From assembly GCA_963513935.1 (NCBI GenBank), contig OY740771.1, positions 11,375,138-11,439,137 on the forward strand: a stretch of DNA of 64,000 nt. Direction: 5' to 3'. The stretch's first letter is position 1. Each line of letters starts with the position of its first letter. The notes under the pieces were generated by a model. That model made no database searches, was not told where the DNA came from, and worked only from the letters and a program-made list of their open reading frames with translations. This stretch comes from Aphrophora alni (Eukaryota > Arthropoda > Insecta > Hemiptera > Aphrophoridae). A program made the position numbers and the translations under genes. Below, one piece after another: positions 35,396 through 46,285 of the stretch.

Positions 35396-36384
35396 ATTTC
35401 AATCATTACACACCTTGTCTTATATGTGGCTTTTATTGGAAGATGATTCTAATTATTGTAAGCTTCAATTTTGTGAGACAATGTAACCTTTACAATTTGT
35501 AGTCTCTTGGTCCACTATAGTCAATTTGTAGTCTTCTATGAGAAGTGTACTTTAAGAAATTATGAAAGCAGAGTCAGTTTCTGAAATACGCAAACAGTTA
35601 TAAAAATCTTCCTGGTCGTATTCCTTAATTAGACAATATGATTTAAAATGTTTTTATTATTTATTTATTTGCTTGGTTCTGCTGCTTTAATCTGTATATA
35701 TATATATTCAATCACACCTTATACACAACCAAAATAACCACTCCTCAAATCTCATTTTTCTTAACCTTCTTTGCCTTCTGATATATCTATTATAATCTAA
35801 CCAAACTTTAATTTACTGAAAAATGTGAAACATTACATCTTGAACTGTTAACTGCTATGATCTACATTATCTTCTTAATTTTTCAAAATTATTGAGATTG
35901 AACTGGTGGAAATTTCCAAGTTTGTTAGCAATACCTTTCTTAAACTAATCTTCACTCTCTCAGCCCTTTTCAACAGCATTCAACGATTACAGTATTCAAC
36001 GATTACAGCTTTCATTTGGAAATTTTTTTAATGTACATACACTACCATTTAACTAATACAAACAAATGTACTTTACTATAAATAAAAAGTGATATAAATT
36101 TGTACTAAGCAATACCTACATTAAAACTCAATGACACGTCATTTGAATGACAAAAAGTTGTTTAGTGTAGACAATTAGGTTTTATATGTTAAGGTCATTC
36201 ATTGTCTTGTTTTGAGTTTTAGAGGTCAAGGTCTTATTATTTTTAAATTATAGGTAAAACCTTCAAGTTGGAGATGTTATGTTTTAATAAATTTGAGATA
36301 GAAGGAAATAATGTGCCTGAACAACTCAACAGATATGAGTTATTTTCTGTTTATAATTGAAATATTGAAGTTTTTGTTAGAGAC

Positions 36385-36545
36385 TCTTGAATCATCTAAT
36401 AGTGCCAGGTTCAGAATACAAACAAGAGTTGGTCAAGGGAGACCTGATAAGGAAGATAAAAGAGAGGGATCTAACCCATGACTGCATGACAAAAGTTGTA
36501 GATTCAGCTATACTCACTTGGGATTGCCAAACCTGTATACTCACC
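36385..36545 (+). repeat. Dispersed short repeat, copy 3
   Basis: Best preserved of the three copies: TAATAGTGCCAGGTTCAGAA, GAGTTGGTCAAGGGAGA, GATAAAAGAGAGGGATCTAA, CATGACTGCATGAC and AAAGTTGTAGATTCAG. Non-coding. Confidence 0.65.
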
Positions 36546-36559
36546 AAAGACAGCCTCTG

Positions 36560-38140
36560 AAAGGATCTTAAGGGGTTCTATTGTATATGCAGATCACTGT
36601 GACCAAAATGAGTCAATGTTGATGTCAAGTTAATGTTTATGTATTTTCTTAGAGCAGTTCAAAGCGTTAGAACCATTTTAAAATTTAATTACCAAATATC
36701 TTTTAATATCATTTCAATGTAACAGTAGTGTAATTTAATTTTATTCAACATGTTTGTACTTTATAAGGTATGACTTTTTAATGAATTGAATTTGTAGGAA
36801 CTTTTATTGGATATAATGTGCTGGTAATATGTTTGTTGTACTTTTATATTGAATTAGAATTATATGTCAGTTATACATTTTGAAAAATTGTCACAGGTAA
36901 AGTAAAAATAAATAAATGCAATTAATATAATATATGCTGTGAGCCAAAAATGGTCCCAATTATTCTGTTTAGTAGTGTTGCTAAAAATCTCATAGCCTGG
37001 TGTGTCCATTTCTACGTAGGAAATTGCAATTACTGGAAATTATATATTCAATATTTTTTAATAATATATGTGTAAAATACATGATCTATAAGTCATAGTC
37101 TAAGATAACATTATGCCATTAAAATTTGGTTGCTAGATATTATTTTAATTAATAATAAAAATTTTAAAATGATCGTAAGTTTCATTAAGTAAATTTGTCA
37201 TTTACTTATTAATATTTATTATTATCACTTTTTATTTTTCTCACATATACGTAACTAGAGAAAGTTACATGGTAGGTCAGAAAATCAATTTTAACAAAAA
37301 TATCCATTTTCACAAAACTGTGGTGTTTTCGACTAATCAGAATCAGCTTAAAATTGAATGTTCGTAATTTATCCATCAAAGAGATACAATCAACAATCAA
37401 CACTCTTATAAAATCAAAAATCTCTAAATTGACCAAACCAAGTTTGATGAATTTTGAAGGTTTATGATTCAAACTAATGTGTCAAGCCTCTTGCCTCTTG
37501 CCTCTAGAAAAATAAATATAGTTTATAAGGAAACTGGAAAAAATCAAAATAAATTCTAATTGCATGTCCAATTAAGACTAATTAACTAAACATGGGAGTT
37601 ATTCCAATGTCTACATCCTGCTGTATGAACTGACTGAATGAAGTCAACATTCGTTGATAGTATGAAAAGTGCAGAAATTCCCGTTCCTAATCTTGATTGT
37701 GTAATCAAATTATAACTTCTTAAGTGGCCTTTATTCTAGCCTGCTATGCATGGTAAATGGTTCATCCCAACAGAGGTACCTCCAATTCTCAGATTGCAGG
37801 AAGATGTATATGTAGAGTATTACAGGTGATTTCAACATAATGACAATCTGTTGTTAACCATGCAAGGAGGGATATTGGCGACTATCCTTACTGATTGCTT
37901 AGACATTGAGGTGATGCTTTTAAAAGAAGGAAAGTCTTTTTTTTTGGTTTTCCTCAACTTGAATTATTCTTAATTTCCTCTGAGCAATAACCGAAAACAG
38001 ATTAACATGACTAAATTGTTTCAAGACTGCACATTCCAGGGCAATTGGAGCCATACACATCTAATGGGCAGTGTGACATTGCTGTTGGTAGAGAACGTCA
38101 GACAGACACTGATTATTTTGGTTGCATTTAAAAAGATGTT
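36560..38140. other. Upstream of GMC copy 1 large exon; no exon found
   Basis: The region should lie in, or upstream of, the intron before the copy 1 exon. No signal-peptide exon with a matching phase-2 donor was recognised here or further upstream. Confidence 0.4.
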
Positions 38141-38144
38141 TTTG

Positions 38145-38145
<1 letters not shown>

Positions 38146-38218
<73 letters not shown>

Positions 38219-38219
38219 T
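38146..38219. repeat. Compound TA/GT microsatellite
   Basis: (TA)n at 38146-38194 runs into (GT)n at 38195-38219. It lies in the intron, about 100 bp before the GMC exon. It is open in frame with that exon, so a naive gene call would extend into it and encode a Tyr-Ile and Cys-Val repeat. Confidence 0.97.
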
Positions 38220-38317
38220 TATGGTTACATCAGGATAGGTAAATATGTAAATCATACTTCTAACACTAATATCAAATATATTTTTTTTATAAAATGTATT
38301 ATGTTATTTTGTTCTAG

Positions 38318-40148
38318 GACATATGCCATAGATAGCTGTACTGCTGGGTTCAATGATCCTGGATCAAGTATTATAAATGAACTTTATGAAACAATCAGAA
38401 AGGCTGAATGTGAACTAGTATCAAATACACTTTACAAGCAGTATGATCCCAAAGATGGTGAAGAGTTCGATTTCATTGTTGTAGGTGCAGGATCAGCAGG
38501 TTCTGTTGTAGCAAATAGGTTGTCTGAGAATAAGGATTGGACAGTGTTGTTGTTGGAAGCTGGCGGTGACCCAACAGTGACATCAGAAATTCCTGGTATG
38601 ATATTAAACAATTTTCAATCGGAGATTGACTGGATTTACAAAACAGAACCTGAACCATTTTACTGTTTATCAACACTTAATTCAAGTTGTTACTGGCCAC
38701 GAGGGAAAGTTCTTGGTGGATCAAGCACAATTAATGGCATGATGTATATACGTGGTAATCCTAAAGATTATGATGCATGGGCTGCAGCGGGGAACACGGG
38801 TTGGAGCTTCAAAGATGTCTTAAAATACTTTAAGCGATCAGAAGATATGAATGCGCAAGTAGTTATATCAGATCCTCATTATATAAATTTTCATGGAAGA
38901 GGTGGATACATGAAAGTGAATTCATTTCCTACACCAGTATTCACGGAATATTTATCGTCTATCTTTGCAGATCGTGGGTTAGAAACTTTTGTTGATGTAA
39001 ATGGACCAGCTAATACTGGATTTTTCCATATCCAGGGCACAGCATCAAAAGCTCAGAGGTACAGTAGTGCTAAGGCTTTTATAAAACCTTTTGAAGACAG
39101 ACCTAACCTCAAAGTTTCAAAATTTTCATTAGTTACTAAATTACTTATTGATAAAAATACAAATACTGTATTTGGAGTTAAATTCCAAAACAAGCAAGGT
39201 CAGCTAATTAATGTCAAAGCTACAAAAGAAGTTGTATTATCTGGAGGGACTATTAATTCCCCACAGATCCTCATGTTATCAGGTATTGGTCCTAAAGAAC
39301 ATTTACAAGAGCTTGGAATTGAGTTAGTACAAGATCTAAAAGTAGGAAAAAATCTACAAGACCATTTACTTATGGCAGGTATTGCTTATACCATAAACTT
39401 AACACTTCCATCTACTCCAGCTATTGATGAAATGTATAAATATTTATCAAATTCTTCAGGTTCTTTCAGTGGTAATGGAATGTTGAGCAATGCTGCATTT
39501 ATTAACGCGTGCTCTAAACATTATCCTGATATTGAAGTGCTTTTTGCACTTCATAATGTAAATGACATCTCTGGCGTAGAAAAGAGTTTGATGGCTATAC
39601 AAATGAATGAAGAAATGATTGAGTCAATGTCAGATATTGTGTCAAGAGCTACAATGATCCAATTCCTTCCCATTCTTCTTCGGCCTAAAAGTGTTGGTGA
39701 AATTTTATTAAAGAGCAAAAATCCTTTAGATTATCCAAAAATATTTGCTGGATATTTATCAAATAAGAGAGATATAGATGTTTTCTTAAAGGGTATTAGA
39801 TTTTTGACTAGTCTTGGTAATACAAAGACTATGCAATCACTGGATGCAAAATTAACTGAAGTGAAAATATCCTCTTGTGAATCATTGAACTTCAACACAG
39901 ATGCATATTGGGTTTGTGTGTTGAGACACTTTGGTAGAACAGTTTATCATCCAGTAGGAACTTGTAAAATGGGCCCCAAAACAGATCCCGATGCTGTGGT
40001 AGATCCTGAATTAAGAGTTAAGAATGTAAGAAATCTCCGTGTTATAGATGTTTCTATTATACCAACACATATAAGTGGACACACACATGCTGCTGCTGTT
40101 ATGATTGGAGAAAAAGGGTCAGAAATGATTAAGAATAGTTGGATGTAA
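38318..40148 (+). CDS. GMC oxidoreductase copy 1, large 3' exon
   Basis: Flavin-dependent oxidoreductase of the glucose-methanol-choline family, resembling insect glucose dehydrogenase [FAD, quinone]-type proteins; substrate unknown. After acceptor TTGTTCTAG, one phase-2 exon encodes 609 residues to a TAA. Seen: the FAD-binding dinucleotide motif VVGAGSAGSVVANRL (54-68), GMC signature 1 around PRGKVLGGSSTINGMMYIRG (127-146), signature 2 SGGTINSPQILMLSGIGP, and the C-terminal catalytic region YHPVGTCKMG (His544) with SGHTHAAA (588-590). Length fits the family (about 570-630). A secretion-signal exon is expected upstream, as in copy 2, but was not found. The exon has no internal stop or frameshift, so it is probably functional. 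The tandem paralogue lies 8-24 kb downstream. Confidence 0.95.
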
Positions 40149-40379
40149 ACATTTAGAACAATTCTGTTAGGAATAATTTTACTTTGCATTAAAAATATAA
40201 AGTCTAATAATTTATTTTTGTAAGCATAAAAATTCATATGTACATTGACCAAAATGTAGTTATCATTAACTCATATTTGTTAGAATAATAATACATTTGT
40301 ATTATATTACTGACTATTTGAATTATTGTATTAATGCTGATAGGAGTATAATTTTCAAAGTTAATTTTTTAAACAAAAA

Positions 40380-40385
40380 AATAAA
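40380..40385 (+). terminator. Possible polyadenylation signal of GMC copy 1
   Basis: First AATAAA after the stop, about 230 bp downstream. Alternatives occur further on (near 40,788). The AT-rich context makes this only a plausible choice. Confidence 0.35.
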
Positions 40386-40399
40386 TAAACACATAAAAA

Positions 40400-41638
40400 A
40401 TAACAATAAATAATAATATGAATAATTGCAACCTATAAGTAAGTTATTCTGATTTATGTACATTTACCATACATATCAGGGAGAAAAATAATGCTTTTAT
40501 CAAGTTATAACATAATACAGCAAGCTTATAAATAACACAATGGAAAATTTAATCTAGTGGTTTTAATTTATTCAAGTGAATATGTATTTTTGAGTGAAAC
40601 GATAAATGTGCAACGAATAGACATTATCATTTCTTTACTGGCAATGTAAATATTATTTCTTTATTGGAATGTAAAAGAAATCCTCTGAATATAAGTAAAA
40701 AAGTCACATCTGATATAAGTAAAATTATTGACCTAGTATTATCGTATTTATTTATTTCTCAGTAAATACACTACAATTATTTTCAAATAAAGGTTAATAA
40801 ATCTTTATTGTTTTAATAATTGTATATAATCTTGCATATTTATATCTCTGAAGAAAGTTGTGTTGAAAGATGACTTATAAAGTCTTCAAGTTAGGAAAAC
40901 ATAGAGGTGGTAGTCAATGAACTTGGTAAGTTAAAAATATAACTGATGCATTATTGTGATACCTAATATTTAGCCACCATATTTTTGTGGTATTTTAATT
41001 CATTCTGAGTTTATATTACTACAGAATTGGAGTATAATTATCACAAACTTGGTAATTTTTTATCCAAAACTATTTAAATAAATGCACTTATGGACAGTAC
41101 TGATCAGAGATATAATTTTGTGGAAACTCTCTCAATCTAAATGATCAAATTAGCTTATACTGTCACTTAATGCTGTAGAGCAGTAGTTGTCTAAATCAGG
41201 TTCAACTTATTATAACCTAATTCATTAATATCAGTTTGATTAAAATATGTTATACTTAATGCCTTTACTATAATAGGCCATGGATCAAATGTGCAGTAAT
41301 CATAACCAGCACTACTTATAAAACTATCAACTGTAAAAGACCCAGAATGTTTTTCATGTGTTTTCTCCCCTCAAATATTAAAGTGCTTTCTTTAAAATTT
41401 GCGAGGGATGAAGTAGAAGTTGTAACTACCAGAATGTACGCAAAACCGAGTTTGATGAAATATACTGTGTTTCACTAAAAAATCTTCTGATTTCACTTTA
41501 CTGTCTATTTCAAGTACCAACTGAAACAAATCCATCTTGACACACTATGAATGATGAATTTAAATTAAAACAAGCTCCAACAGCTGATAACAATATGAAA
41601 ATATGAAAATAAAAGAAGCAGCAAGGACAGTATTTTTG
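40400..41638. other. Intergenic region between GMC copies
   Basis: AT-rich sequence with no supported gene or transposon. Confidence 0.5.
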
Positions 41639-41720
41639 ATTTTATATATATTATTTATATCTGTCAAATGTAGTCTGTATACAGACTACATTTGACAGAT
41701 ATAAATAATATATATAAAAT
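41639..41720. repeat. 82-bp perfect palindrome
   Basis: 41639-41679 is the exact reverse complement of 41680-41720, with no spacer. The centre is GTCTGTA/TACAGAC and the outer arms are AT-rich (ATTTTATATATATTA...). Confidence 0.98.
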
Positions 41721-42439
41721 AAAATATATGTAGTTCTAAGGCTATCAACAATGTATTGTTGATCTAGGTCCGCTTCATATGATGGAATATGCCTATAGTA
41801 ATGAGGGGGGAATGCAATAGACTTAACAATTTTAGTCCTAACCCAGTGCTGTGAACATTTTTTTTTGTAGACAGTCATAATTTCAAATAGAAGAATTTTG
41901 GTAGGATGGAGAGACATAATACTTTGTACACGATGACCTTAACGTTAATTACAATTTTATTTTATAGTGAATCAATTAATTGTTTCAAAGATATCTCTTC
42001 TAGGTGCTCTATACATCTGGATTTTATAGAATTTAGTTTGCTTGATGATAAATGCTCTGTAAACTTAACATGAAAAACTTTTCCTGTAAAGTGAAGGAGC
42101 ATTGAAGAGAATCTTTTCTTAACTATGTATGTCAGACATAAAATGGAAAAATTGAATAAATTATAATTTGAATTACATTTTAATGAAATGAGAATCCATA
42201 GTGGATAGTGTCTCTAAGTCAATGAAGTTGATTCTACAAATATGAGTATGAAATATTCTGGTTAAAATGAATTATAAACACAAAATAACTGCAAGTATTT
42301 GAACCTTCAGGATGCTGCCTGTATTGTACAATCAGTGTAGACTATGCAACCATAATCAAACAATGGAGAAAACAGTGGTCCAACAAGCAGAATTCTCTCT
42401 TAGTAGATGTAGCGACACGCTACCCCTTTGTATCATTAC

Positions 42440-42890
42440 ACTAAATTGTTGTATGTAAATATAATTGTATACATTTGTAACATCTAGGCTTGTAAATAAA
42501 TAACTTGTAGCAGAGAGGGAGAAACACTTCTCGGATATGGGCTTCTTGTTCAGTGGGATCTTTGCATGCTATCAAGATGTCGTCAAGGTAGATGAAAACA
42601 AAAGGAAATTCCCTGAACAGATGAACCACGAATCTCTGGAAGGTCTGGGCTGTATTTCGGAGTTTGAAAGTCATTCATTGAAATATGTAAAGGCCTAATA
42701 AAATAATAATAGCTGTCTTAGCAAAGTCTTCGGGTGCTACTGGGGTGTGATGGTAGGCTCAGTCAATGTCTAGGACTGAATAGATCTTGGTGTTGTATAG
42801 ATGATTAGTGAAGGTTGGGAATTCCATATCGGTCTGGTAACGTTATGTCGTTCAGCTGACAATAGTCTCCACATGGGCAGATAGTTTTAT
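42440..42890 (-). pseudogene. Ty3/gypsy reverse transcriptase, 3' piece
   Basis: On the minus strand the RT region continues from an LNDITLPDRYGIPNLH block through TFKLRNTAQTFQRF to VFIYLDDILIA, the YLDD catalytic motif of Ty3/gypsy RT, and AHIREVF. Similarity is lost at about 42,510. Stops and shifts in the first half show it is dead. The upstream part of the same element lies at 44,066-45,750, separated by a Penelope-like insertion. Described only as a decayed retroelement. Confidence 0.88.
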
Positions 42891-43051
42891 TTTAATATTC
42901 TTCACCTTACTGGAGAGCTTTTAAATAATAATATATTTGTTGTACTTACATCTGCAATAATTCAACAGAACATAGTTTCAAAATCTATAGAAAACCGACA
43001 CAGACGGACCATGTAATACATAACTCATCGTATCATCCTATACAACACAAA

Positions 43052-43747
43052 ATGGCTGCTTTTAATTGTTACATAAATAGAATGTTGAACATTCCAATGA
43101 GTAAGAGTGACAAATACGACGAAACACAGATTTTGAAACACATAGCCGTAAACAATGGTTATGACGCTGAACTAATTGACAAAATAATTCGAAAACAAGA
43201 GAAAAAGAAATCCACAACAATCAAACAGGAAAAAACTAACAAATACACCGTAATACCATTTAATCAACATATTGATAAAATAGCCCGAAATATTTTGAAT
43301 GAGCATGGAATAAACTTAGCTTATAGGACAGACAATAGCCTAGGCAAATTACTGAAGCCGAAACTAACAAACCCCGACATTTACACGAAAAGCGGAATTT
43401 ACAAACTAAATTGTAGTGATTGTACCAAATTTTATATTGGCCAAACGGGAAGAACTTTCCAAAAGAGATTTAAAGAACACATCCCCAATTATAAAAAAAC
43501 AAATACAACAATAAAATCAACTTTTGCAGAACACTTGATAGATTATGACCACACTTATAAAGACATACAGACGAATATGGAAATATTGCAATTCTGTCAT
43601 AAAGGCAAATATATGGACGTACAAGAACAATATGAAATCTACACCCACGGAAAGAATGCACCGACAGATATACTAAATGATAAACAAAATTTCCAGTCGA
43701 ATGTATTATTCGATCTACTGTCGAGATTAGAAGCAAAGGCTGATTGA
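43052..43747 (+). CDS. Penelope-like GIY-YIG endonuclease fragment
   Basis: A 231-residue open frame with SGIYKLNCSDCTKFYIGQTG and then RTFQKRFKEH at residues about 113-142: the GIY and YIG motifs, the Arg on the following helix, and the CxxC pair typical of Penelope-like elements. The catalytic Glu candidate follows in FAEHLIDYDH. These elements carry RT followed by this endonuclease; here the RT is gone and the first 50-60 residues are the linker. The frame is intact, implying a fairly young copy. Not a host gene. Confidence 0.93.
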   Translation: MAAFNCYINRMLNIPMSKSDKYDETQILKHIAVNNGYDAELIDKIIRKQEKKKSTTIKQEKTNKYTVIPFNQHIDKIARNILNEHGINLAYRTDNSLGKLLKPKLTNPDIYTKSGIYKLNCSDCTKFYIGQTGRTFQKRFKEHIPNYKKTNTTIKSTFAEHLIDYDHTYKDIQTNMEILQFCHKGKYMDVQEQYEIYTHGKNAPTDILNDKQNFQSNVLFDLLSRLEAKAD

Positions 43748-43984
43748 TAAAAAACCGGGTCAGTACAGTTCTAAATCACAGCCGGATACGGTCGATTATA
43801 TAAAGTTATTCCCGTATAAACTAAAAAAGTGTGTTTTTAAAAAGAAATTAAAAGTGTATAAATAAATGTGTTAGTGTATAAATGTGTGTCAAATACGTAC
43901 TAATGTTTTAAATGATTTTATAATAACGTTGACGAGGTATATATATATGCTATATATAGTACCGAAAATAACGCATGTGACCAT

Positions 43985-44040
43985 GGCTGAATAAATAGTC
44001 GAAACGGCCGTAATGCTTTGAAACAATTTTGGATGAGCAG
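43985..44040 (+). ncRNA. Degenerate hammerhead-like motif at Penelope 3' end
   Basis: GGCTGAATAAATAGTCGAAA followed by the perfect palindrome ACGGCCGT keeps the CTGA...GAA spacing and a self-complementary stem III, but box 1 is not canonical (CTGAATA) and stem II is very short or absent. The other Penelope copy has GGCTGAATATCCGAAATGG at about 13,619. Probably a decayed or unusual version. Confidence 0.28.
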
Positions 44041-44065
44041 ACGTAAGTACAACAAATATATTATT

Positions 44066-45084
44066 AGATAGTTTTATCCTTCTTGTACACCAAGTAAAGG
44101 ACTAGATCAGATACTCTTGGATGGACAACAGATTCCTGCTTCCATCATCTGCTTGAATTCCAATTTGGCTGCTTGGTACGCTGCAGGTTTGAGGCACCGT
44201 ACTTTAGCGTGTACTGGTGGTCCTTTAGTTTCTAATAGTGCATGACATCTGTTGATGTTGCTGTCCTTATTGGAGTTGGCCTAACTATATTGTGATATTC
44301 TGGCAGGAGATGTTCGTACCTGGTACTGTGGGTTACAGCTGAAAGGTGTGGTGGGCCTGCGCTGCTAACTCTTCCTTTGATTTCAAGAATTGTAGTCTGG
44401 TCGATTAAGTGATTCTTAGTCATGTCTACTAGTAGTTTGAGCTTGGTGAGGAAGTCGGCTCCTATGATGGCGTGATGAACATCATGTTCAGTCGAAAAGG
44501 CGTCTTACTCCTAGGTCGAGTTTTTTGTATATTGAGGCTTAGGTGCTTATTCGTGCCCCATTGGTGGCATATAAGAATTACTCTGTTGATTTCCGGCTAG
44601 TCTTGTTGCGATTTGTTAAGATGGATATGGCTGCAACGATGTCTATGAGAAATCCTTCCCCTGTCTGACGGTCAGTAACTAAAAGACAGCGGTAAGGAGT
44701 TCCTGCGACAGGCTCTTTCACTCGCTGTGTTGGACTTTGTTGAGACTCTGCTGATTCCGCTGACTTCAAAGATTTTGTCAGCTACTGCTGCGAATTGTTC
44801 AAGATCGTCCGAGTTGGTGCTAAAATCCCTTTTGTGTGAGCAAGAAGGGCCCTGAGCCAGATTGTTTTCAGGACTTGCTCACTTCAGATTGTTGGTCACG
44901 GTATTGCTCACTAGGGTTTGTATCTCTCATAAGACTTGAGACAGTCTTAAATCTCCTAACTGCGTGTCTTCTAACAATCGTAGGATGCGACGTTCTTGAC
45001 AGTGGTTGCAACTGGATCTGCAGTTGTTCCTGTTGATGGCTTTTGCTACATTGTACTGTCTTGCATCACATTGGGGTCACCAAT
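44066..45084 (-). pseudogene. Ty3/gypsy gag-end, protease and RT start
   Basis: Reading the minus strand from 45,084 down: a primer-binding-site-like TTGGTGACCCCAA beside the LTR, then the C-terminal part of gag (LLEDTQLGDLRLSQVL near 44,950), the protease region (TDRQTGEGFLIDIVAAISIL near 44,630, where the usual Asp-Thr-Gly is Asp-Ile-Val) and the start of RT (KLEFKQMMEAGICCPSKS near 44,110). Most of gag is deleted and the active site is lost. It continues at 42,890 after the Penelope insertion. Confidence 0.85.
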
Positions 45085-45211
45085 TGTCGGAGCTGGGTTT
45101 CGGTTTAAACTAAGGATAGAGTTACTATCATTTAGGTATCAAAAGGGCTTCGACAATAGGCGTATTCAGTAGGAAATGATGTGGTTGGAATTTAAAAAGG
45201 TATTCATCCCG

Positions 45212-45435
45212 AGAGGATCAGCTCTCAGACAATGAAGGAGGTAGTATGCATCGAGATCAGTAGACAGACCACTCAGATGCTCGTCCTGGAGGGATCAGCC
45301 TTCAGACAACGAATGGGGAAGTCCGTGCTGCTGGGATCAGCCGACAGACCACAGAGGTAACGCTCGTCTTGAGGAGATCAGCCCTCAGACAACAAACGGG
45401 GTATCCGTGCTGTCAGGATCAGCCGACAGACCACA
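45212..45435. repeat. Minisatellite of alternating GATCAGC half-units
   Basis: About three repeats of 78-83 bp, each made of two related half-units: GGATCAGCTCTCAGACAA-type (starting 45,212; 45,290; 45,373) and GGATCAGCCGACAGACCA-type between them. Confidence 0.85.
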
Positions 45436-45488
45436 GTAGGAATGGTAGTAAGGAACAATAAAGAAAACAAGAGAAATTAGGTAGCAAG

Positions 45489-45645
<157 letters not shown>

Positions 45646-46183
45646 GCTCTAGGTTACTCTGTGAAACAGAATGGTTTTGAAATCGATACAGCTTGTATTT
45701 ATATTTCGCAATTCAACCTAGTACATGTGCATGTCCCCCATTCTGCACAGTAAAATCCCCACTTAATGTAAAAATCAAGACTTAATAAAAAATGTTTAAA
45801 TGAATGTTGTTCTAAGAGAATAATTTTTCTCTGCGATATTGGCCAACTGGGTAAAGAAGTTAATTTGGAACGAACTCTTCAATGCTTTTTTTGTGTAAAA
45901 GCTAGAGAATATAAAATTTAATAAAAAGTGAAATCAAAATGTGTTTTGATTTGTGACATGAGGGAGAAACCTTCAGTAAATACAGCAAAACGGGTTTACT
46001 GGTATGCTTAGATGCTAAAGTTGTTAGTTTCATATTCATATCTTAAAACTTAAGGCCTTGACACCAAAAATACACAGAATATATCATGATTATTTATGAA
46101 TATGAAAAATTGTATTTGTTTTGAATTTTATTGAAGTATTGTTTTAATCTAACACTCTCAGATAAGCCATTGTTTTATTTCAG

Positions 46184-46283
46184 GAACCTAAGTTGATAAT
46201 TTCATTCTGTTTTGGCAATATTGGGAGCAAAAGATGTCGAAAATAATTTTTATATGGTTTCTTGTTTGTAATTTAGTAAGCTG
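46184..46283 (+). CDS. GMC oxidoreductase copy 2, signal-peptide exon (coding 46234-46283)
   Basis: After acceptor TTTATTTCAG (46183) the exon has 50 nt of leader and then ATG at 46234, encoding MSKIIFIWFLVCNLVS with a split Trp codon (TG) before donor GTAAGT. The peptide has the short basic start and hydrophobic core of a secretion signal. The donor phase (2) matches the acceptor at 63,905, where G completes Trp and is followed by TCATDSCSAGFN. That gives a secreted GMC protein with a 17.6-kb intron. The acceptor implies another, untranslated exon upstream. Confidence 0.8.
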
Positions 46284-46285
46284 GT

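Larger units (their letters stand above)
42891..44065 (+). mobile_element. Penelope-like element, 5'-truncated, 12-bp target duplication
   Basis: The insertion is bounded by direct repeats AGATAGTTTTAT (42879-42890 and 44066-44077). It carries the Penelope GIY-YIG endonuclease frame, a tail resembling that of the other Penelope copy (near 13,620), and subterminal inverted repeats at 42,926-42,954 and 44,037-44,065 (AATAATATATTTGTTGTACT... with one mismatch). It splits a Ty3/gypsy RT. Confidence 0.92.

Noticed and set aside
38007..38317. N-terminal extension of the GMC frame to a 713-residue protein
   Set aside because: It passes through a TA/GT microsatellite and across a good acceptor; copy 2 shows that the exon starts at the equivalent of 38,318.
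41651..41917. Minus-strand frame of 88 codons (MSLHPTKILLFEIM...)
   Set aside because: Some retroelement-like flavour but no motif I can name, and it ends inside the palindrome.
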